Source of the DNA: Planctomycetota bacterium
Lineage (GTDB): Bacteria > Planctomycetota > Brocadiia > SM23-32 > JAKLEA01
Length of the DNA: 64,000 nt
Direction of reading: 5' to 3'
NCBI GenBank assembly: GCA_022711755.1
Contig: JAKLEA010000004.1
Span: 62,001 to 126,000 of the forward strand
Part shown: positions 60,601-64,000 of the stretch, piece by piece
Numbering within the stretch: the first letter of the stretch is position 1
Layout of the letters: every line of letters starts with the position of its first letter
Position numbers and translations under genes: made by a program
The notes under the pieces: model-generated
Told to the model about the DNA's origin: nothing
Databases searched by the model: none
The model's input: only the letters and a program-made list of their open reading frames with translations

Positions 60601-61608
60601 GACAAGAGCTACCTCGCGGCGTTCTCCGCCGCCGACGGAGAAAAACTCTGGGAACGACCTTACGCCCCCGGCGACGGCTACTGGTGCTTCCGCCATCCGG
60701 TGATCGTCGGGGAGACGATCTACGCGGAGCCGGCTGCGTTCGATCTCCGGACCGGCGCGCCCAGGATGCGCAAACACGCGCTGAGCGGTCAGGATACGGA
60801 ATGGAATTTCCGCCGCGCCTACGCCTGCGGCACGATCTCGGCCTGCGAAAACGCCATCTTCTACCGGTCGGGATGCTTCGGCATATACGACCTTGACGCC
60901 GACGCGGGCACGACGAACTGGGGCGGGATGCGTCCGGGATGCTGGATAAACATCATTCCCGCAGCTGGCTTGGTCCTTGCTCCTGAGGGCAGCGCGTTCT
61001 GCACGTGCGCGTACCCGATCCAGACCTCGATCGCGTTCACGCATGTCGAGCGCAACGAGAACTGGTCCGTCTACGCGGCGAACGGCCCGGCCTTTCCCGT
61101 GAAGCGTATCGGATTGAACCTGGGCGCGCCGGGCGACCGGCGGGACGATGCCGGGACGCTTTGGTTATCTGCCCCGAGGCCTCAAAAGGGCATGGCGATC
61201 CCATTCGAGGCGAAGATCGAGCTGACCGAGGGAGGGTCTTACTTCCTCTACAATTCAGACTCGGAGCCATTCGCCGGGGCCGAGAGGTCGTGGATCTTCG
61301 CGTCGGGATGCAGGGGGATCAGCAATTTCTCAATCCCTCTGACTGAAGAGGGCAAGGTGGCGACATACACGGTTCGGCTGATGTTCGCCGATCCGGAGTC
61401 CGCGCCCGCCGGCAGCAGCATTTTCGACGTCATGGTCCAGGGCCGGACGGCGCTTGAGAACTTCGATCCGGCGGTTCCGGGAGGGCCTTGCGCGCAGGAA
61501 ATCAAGGGCGTGAAGGTCTCCGGACGCCTTACAATCGAGTTCATCAAAAAGAGCGGCGACGGAAAACCGATTCTGAACGGCGTCGAGATAATCCGCGAGG
61601 ACGGCTGA
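57694..61608 (+). CDS. Secreted PQQ-type propeller protein with inserted coiled coil and methyltransferase-like domain
   Basis: 1,304 residues with a signal peptide (IFAAALAFAALITRPCAA). Residues about 40-345 form PQQ-type propeller blades (ALDAASGAVKWTFYADG, CLNAATGAQNWKLRGG). A long coiled coil rich in Lys/Glu follows (about 358-426), then more blades (VVALAASNGSQVWEASIEG). Residues about 528-646 look like a class I methyltransferase core: GYCLVLGSREGRLAYEIA as motif I, NVYCVEPNAEKV with the acidic residue after strand 2, and YFANLIVSEELL as motif IV. A second propeller follows (AIDPYNGTELWDAPMPGS), then a malectin-like C-terminal beta domain. AdoMet is not expected outside the cell, so the domain may bind something else. 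It follows the ABC ATPase after 32 bp. The start at 57694 fits the signal peptide. Confidence 0.85.
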   Translation: MANLKFTGRFLSFGLPAKTGCGIFAAALAFAALITRPCAADWPTLGHDNARSGATDESIALPLAPAWTHAPASPPKPAWPADTNALVKVNLDFANHVVAAGGMVYYGSSADNKVYALDAASGAVKWTFYADGPIRMAPALSGGRLYFGSDDGYAYCLNAATGAQNWKLRGGPGDRRILGNGRLMSVWPIRSGVLVDGADAYFCAGLFPTESIFICAVRAEDGGVIWKNDTSGQMYMQLPHGGTEGFSGITPEGALLASDSRLYIPNGRNVPAAFDRRTGKFAFWQSTSRSGGGACALVCDDILYSGPDGLQGFKSDSGDYFATFPGNRLVVTRDSSIMQSPGSIMMVDRRSYAEKLRPNERKRKEMEGIVRNIRDLSSRRQELAKDKAKAEDVKMIDAQIKDLIAKQKAVTAEVEATAQELRKCVKWQAQTKCGDSMILAGGTIFAGGDGEVVALAASNGSQVWEASIEGKALGLAVSEGKLYVSSDNGKIFAFAGGAPGTGASAGAERPKSEPFPKDALSIVYDRAAESILAQTGITKGYCLVLGSREGRLAYEIAQRTKLNVYCVEPNAEKVKVSRAALDAAGLYGTRVTVDCRLLGRLPYPEYFANLIVSEELLVNGTISADAQDAFRMLKPCGGAICLVRPTEAEGVCKPLDSDALSTWIRATDSENYEISLGKDCVATIRRGPLPGAGEWTHQYADAGNTGCSDEELVEFPLGVLWFGDSGPQRVIDRHSHPPAPLSAGGRMFIPANDRVIAIDPYNGTELWDAPMPGSRRTNMSRDLGNMVASRDSVFRAAGDSCIRLNSATGVCEKVYKVPDAKDGKPRDWGYLACAGDVLIGGATARDSAFTRAVGNFYEGTTQPAVCDDSLFSVGIEDGQIRWAYSGGIFSHIATAIGDGRIFMAESRGAGAMKAGPGQRGAELLESRFLVALDLQTGKKLWEKELALKHFGTGLFLYYRDGVLAMWGVTDKSYLAAFSAADGEKLWERPYAPGDGYWCFRHPVIVGETIYAEPAAFDLRTGAPRMRKHALSGQDTEWNFRRAYACGTISACENAIFYRSGCFGIYDLDADAGTTNWGGMRPGCWINIIPAAGLVLAPEGSAFCTCAYPIQTSIAFTHVERNENWSVYAANGPAFPVKRIGLNLGAPGDRRDDAGTLWLSAPRPQKGMAIPFEAKIELTEGGSYFLYNSDSEPFAGAERSWIFASGCRGISNFSIPLTEEGKVATYTVRLMFADPESAPAGSSIFDVMVQGRTALENFDPAVPGGPCAQEIKGVKVSGRLTIEFIKKSGDGKPILNGVEIIREDG

Positions 61609-61633
61609 CGCTGAACCTGATCCCCGCATTGGT

Positions 61634-61659
61634 AATAATAACTCGAATACGTTATTATT
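61634..61659. promoter_or_regulatory. AT-rich inverted repeat upstream of the ModA-like gene
   Basis: AATAATAAC (61634-61642) and GTTATTATT (61651-61659) are perfect inverted repeats around TCGAATAC. An AT-rich 9-bp dyad stands out in this GC-rich DNA. It lies 25 bp after the propeller gene and 58 bp before the transporter gene, so it could be an operator for the transporter or a weak terminator. ModE-type regulators bind AT-rich dyads, but the match is not exact. Confidence 0.4.
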
Positions 61660-61716
61660 TTCGTGTTTGGCGCTTGAAATGACGGATTGCCGAATCCGGA
61701 GAACAAGGAGAAAATC

Positions 61717-63264
61717 ATGGTGTTCGGAATAATGCGGGATGGTCTGAAGATTATGGCTTTTCTGGCCGCTGTCGTGGCGCTCTCATGCGCGTCGTGCCGC
61801 AGGCAGCAGGGACCGGTTGCGGCGGGGCCTTTGCGCTGCTATGTCGGCGGCACAATGCGCCCGGCTATGGAAGAGATTGTCAAACATTATAAGCAGAAGA
61901 CCGGCGTCGAGGTCGAGATTGACTACGCCGATTCCGGCCAGTTGCTCATCAGGATCGAACAGACAAAGCAGGGCGACCTGTACGTTTGCCACGATCCGTT
62001 TCAGGCTGCGTTGAAGAACAAGGGACTAAGCCGCGATGGATGGACGATCGCGCTTGTTACACCCATGATCGGGGTGCAGAAGGGTAATCCCAAAGGCATC
62101 AAAGGGCTTAAGGACCTTGGCAATGAGGGGGTCAAGGTGGTTCTTACCGATCCTCAGTATTCCACCGTCGGCCACATCAATGCCGTCATGTTCAGGAAAG
62201 CCGGCGCTGCCGATGCCATTGAGAAGAACGTCATAACCCGCACGAAGGGCGGCGGCGAGGCGGCCAATGCGGTGGGAATAGGCGCAGCGGATGCGTGCAT
62301 TGCCTGGGACGCGGTGCTGTTCCTGCGCTCGGACAAGCTGGAAATATTGGATATTGAACCGCAATTCCGTCCCGATCCCGTGGTTGACGCTGTTACGTCC
62401 GCCACATTCGGACCAATTGACATGAGCAGGGCAAAGGTCACGATTGATACGCTCAAGTGCTCCACGCAGCCGGAGAAGGCGAAAGCCTTTGCGGAATACG
62501 TGGCGTCCCCGAATGGCGCCGAGGTTTTCGCGCGATTCGGGTTCACGGTTCTGGCGAAGGAACAACAGAAAGCTGAAGGCCCTCTTTATCTCTACTGCGG
62601 CGCCGGGATCCGGCCGGCGGTGGCCGAGGCGATTGACGCATTCCAGAAGGAGACGGGCGTTCAGGTCGAGGCCGATTACGGCGGCAGCGGCATACTGATC
62701 TCAAAGCTCAGACTTCAGAAGACGGGCGATCTTTACATGCCGGGGGAGAATGCTTACATCGAAATGGCGGAGAAGGACGGCCTTATTGCGTCAAAGAAGG
62801 CTGTCTTCCGGTGGACTCCGGTCATACTCGTGAAGAAGGGCAACCCGAAGAGCATCGCCGCGCTGGAGGACCTGGCAAAGCCAGGCATAAAACTTGGTCT
62901 CGGCAATCCCGAGACCTGCGCCATCGGGATGACGACAAAGCAACTTCTTGAGAAAAACGCAATCCCGCAGGACGGGATCAAGGCCAATCTCGTCTTTTCC
63001 TCGGCGACTGTCAACGAGCTTGGCGTGCAGATCAAGACCGGCGACATTGATGCCACAATTGTCTGGGACGCGGTGGCGGCATACTATTCCGACTGCTCGG
63101 ATAGGATTGCGATACCGGCGGAGAAGAACCTGCCCGCGCCGGTCGGGATCGGATTACTGAAGTGCTCAAAGCGTCCGGAGCTTGCGCAGAAGTTCATGGA
63201 CTACCTGACCGGCGACAAGGGAAAGGCCATTTTCAAGAAACACCACTACGCTACCGAAGGCTGA
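61717..63264 (+). CDS. Tandem-domain ModA-type oxyanion-binding protein
   Basis: A 515-residue exported protein, about twice the usual ModA length. After the signal (LKIMAFLAAVVALSCASC; possibly a lipoprotein) there are two homologous binding domains. The first starts with LRCYVGGTMRPAMEEIVKHY and the second with LYLYCGAGIRPAVAEAIDAF. Each carries the later family segments GDLYVCHDPF/GDLYMPGENA and DACIAWDAVLF/DATIVWDAVAAY. ModA proteins bind molybdate or tungstate and deliver it to ModB; sulphate or phosphate is an alternative. AAGGAG lies six bases before the ATG at 61717. The permease start overlaps the stop codon (TGATG). Confidence 0.9.
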   Translation: MVFGIMRDGLKIMAFLAAVVALSCASCRRQQGPVAAGPLRCYVGGTMRPAMEEIVKHYKQKTGVEVEIDYADSGQLLIRIEQTKQGDLYVCHDPFQAALKNKGLSRDGWTIALVTPMIGVQKGNPKGIKGLKDLGNEGVKVVLTDPQYSTVGHINAVMFRKAGAADAIEKNVITRTKGGGEAANAVGIGAADACIAWDAVLFLRSDKLEILDIEPQFRPDPVVDAVTSATFGPIDMSRAKVTIDTLKCSTQPEKAKAFAEYVASPNGAEVFARFGFTVLAKEQQKAEGPLYLYCGAGIRPAVAEAIDAFQKETGVQVEADYGGSGILISKLRLQKTGDLYMPGENAYIEMAEKDGLIASKKAVFRWTPVILVKKGNPKSIAALEDLAKPGIKLGLGNPETCAIGMTTKQLLEKNAIPQDGIKANLVFSSATVNELGVQIKTGDIDATIVWDAVAAYYSDCSDRIAIPAEKNLPAPVGIGLLKCSKRPELAQKFMDYLTGDKGKAIFKKHHYATEG

Positions 63265-64000
63265 TGCGGAAAAGAATGTTCGGAAGCAGCGGACGCGACG
63301 AGCGCAAGGAAATGACGGCGGCAGGACCACGGATTCATCCGTTGTCCGTTATTTCGATGACGTTTGTCTTCGTGTTCATTGCGATAGTCGTCGCGCTGAT
63401 CGCCGCCGACCTTTCCTACATCGGCCTGGGAGATGTCTCTGCTGCGCTGGCCGCCCCGGAGATAAGAGCCGCCATCAGGCTCAGCGCTGTCACTTCGCTT
63501 GCTACGCTCCTGCTGGTCGCTCTGTTTGGAGCGCCAACCGGTTACGCTTTGAGCCGTTACCGGTTTCCCGGGCGCGGGATAGCGGATACGATCGTTGACA
63601 TGCCGATCGTCCTGCCACCGCTTATCATCGGCGTTTCCCTACTCGTGTTCTTCCAGACTGATCCGGGTAAATGGATCGAGACCCACGGGTTGAAGTTCGT
63701 CTACACGCGCAAGGGCATAGTGCTTTGCCAGTTTCTATGTTCCGTCTCTTACGCGATACGGGCTGCGAAGGCGTCATTCGACAGCGATAATCAGAAGCTT
63801 GAAACGCTGGCGCTGACGCTTGGCTGCACTCCGATGCAGGCATTCCGCATGGTGGCGTTGCCGCTGGCGCGGAACGGGATAGTGGCCGGCGCGATACTTG
63901 CCTGGGCGCACGCCGTCGGCATATTCGGCCCGCTTATGGTTTTTGCCGGATGTGTGCGGATGAAGACGGAGGTCCTCCCCACTGCAATCTACCTCGAGCT
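63264..64000 (+). CDS. modB: ModB-type ABC transporter permease, cut by right edge
   Basis: The frame starting with the ATG at 63264 (sharing its A with the ModA-type stop) is open to base 64000, giving at least 245 residues without an end. Helices are seen near residues 30-50, 72-92, 108-130 and beyond. YALSRYRFPGRGIADTIVDM and PIVLPPLIIGVSLLVFF are typical of ModB/CysW. ETLALTLGCTPMQAFRMVAL-PLARNGIVAG is the EAA loop that contacts the ATPase. It should form the membrane channel for the tandem ModA protein; a ModC ATPase would be expected beyond the window. It has an N-terminal extension of about 25 residues. Confidence 0.88.
   Translation, partial: MRKRMFGSSGRDERKEMTAAGPRIHPLSVISMTFVFVFIAIVVALIAADLSYIGLGDVSAALAAPEIRAAIRLSAVTSLATLLLVALFGAPTGYALSRYRFPGRGIADTIVDMPIVLPPLIIGVSLLVFFQTDPGKWIETHGLKFVYTRKGIVLCQFLCSVSYAIRAAKASFDSDNQKLETLALTLGCTPMQAFRMVALPLARNGIVAGAILAWAHAVGIFGPLMVFAGCVRMKTEVLPTAIYLE

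Noticed and set aside
1..64000. CRISPR arrays, tRNA and rRNA genes
   Set aside because: No regularly spaced repeats and no tRNA T-arm pattern with a matching acceptor stem were seen. The repeats present are palindromic elements or coding repeats.

Overview
This is GC-rich chromosomal DNA from a diderm bacterium, most likely a member of the Planctomycetota or a close PVC relative. The left-edge protein and the 14-kb surface-protein gene both start with a LEPR-XLL-type sorting motif. The giant protein also carries SBBP and FG-GAP propellers and ends in a dockerin-like domain; this combination is typical of planctomycete secretomes. BamD, LptE and TolC homologues show an outer membrane. No rRNA or tRNA gene was seen, so the phylum call rests on protein families alone.

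Layout. 1-2.5 kb: the 5' end of a LEPR-XLL surface protein with its own promoter, a DUF4126/zinc-ribbon membrane protein and a nitroreductase, all on the minus strand. 2.5-8.4 kb: repeat-rich DNA and a type I restriction-modification operon (hsdR, then a fused hsdM-hsdS) carrying an in-frame palindromic repeat and flanked by related short repeats in inverted orientation. 8.4-14.6 kb: a CvpA-like membrane protein, an unusual membrane-anchored GspE/PilB ATPase, a polysaccharide deacetylase lipoprotein, a secreted propeller-like protein and a winged-helix/four-helix-bundle fusion. 14.6-29.1 kb: one gene of about 4,685 codons for a modular surface protein, preceded by a promoter-like sequence whose spacer contains eleven G residues. 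29.1-35.4 kb: an accessory island with a Tat-exported metallophosphoesterase, a frameshifted integrase remnant, an excisionase-like gene, a DUF4832-type glycosidase-like protein and hairpin repeats.

35.4-38 kb: a secreted GH36 alpha-galactosidase with an NPCBM domain. 38.1-51.2 kb: a long co-directional housekeeping array: recO, bamD-like, lptE-like, ftsH, folP, cdaA, ybbR/cdaR, pdxJ, folE, two TolC-like genes and two YkgJ-type cysteine-cluster genes. Several of these genes overlap by 4 bp or more. The array places c-di-AMP synthesis among genes for envelope assembly, membrane proteolysis and cofactor synthesis.

51.2-53.2 kb: a YugP-type zinc protease and a TIM-barrel glycosidase-like protein on the minus strand. 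53.5-64 kb: a sugar isomerase/epimerase that probably starts at ATT. Then comes a four-gene export-type cluster: an anchored secreted protein, an FtsX/MacB-type permease, its ATPase, and a 1,304-residue secreted PQQ-type propeller protein containing a Rossmann methyltransferase-like domain. The window ends with a molybdate-type transporter, in which one polypeptide holds two ModA domains, followed by a ModB permease cut by the right edge.

The strongest candidates for new biology are the G-tract promoter in front of the giant surface protein, the lipase-like domain with a missing nucleophile inside that protein, the secreted propeller/methyltransferase/ABC cluster, the ATT start, and a window-wide scarcity of the hexamer RTCGAC.
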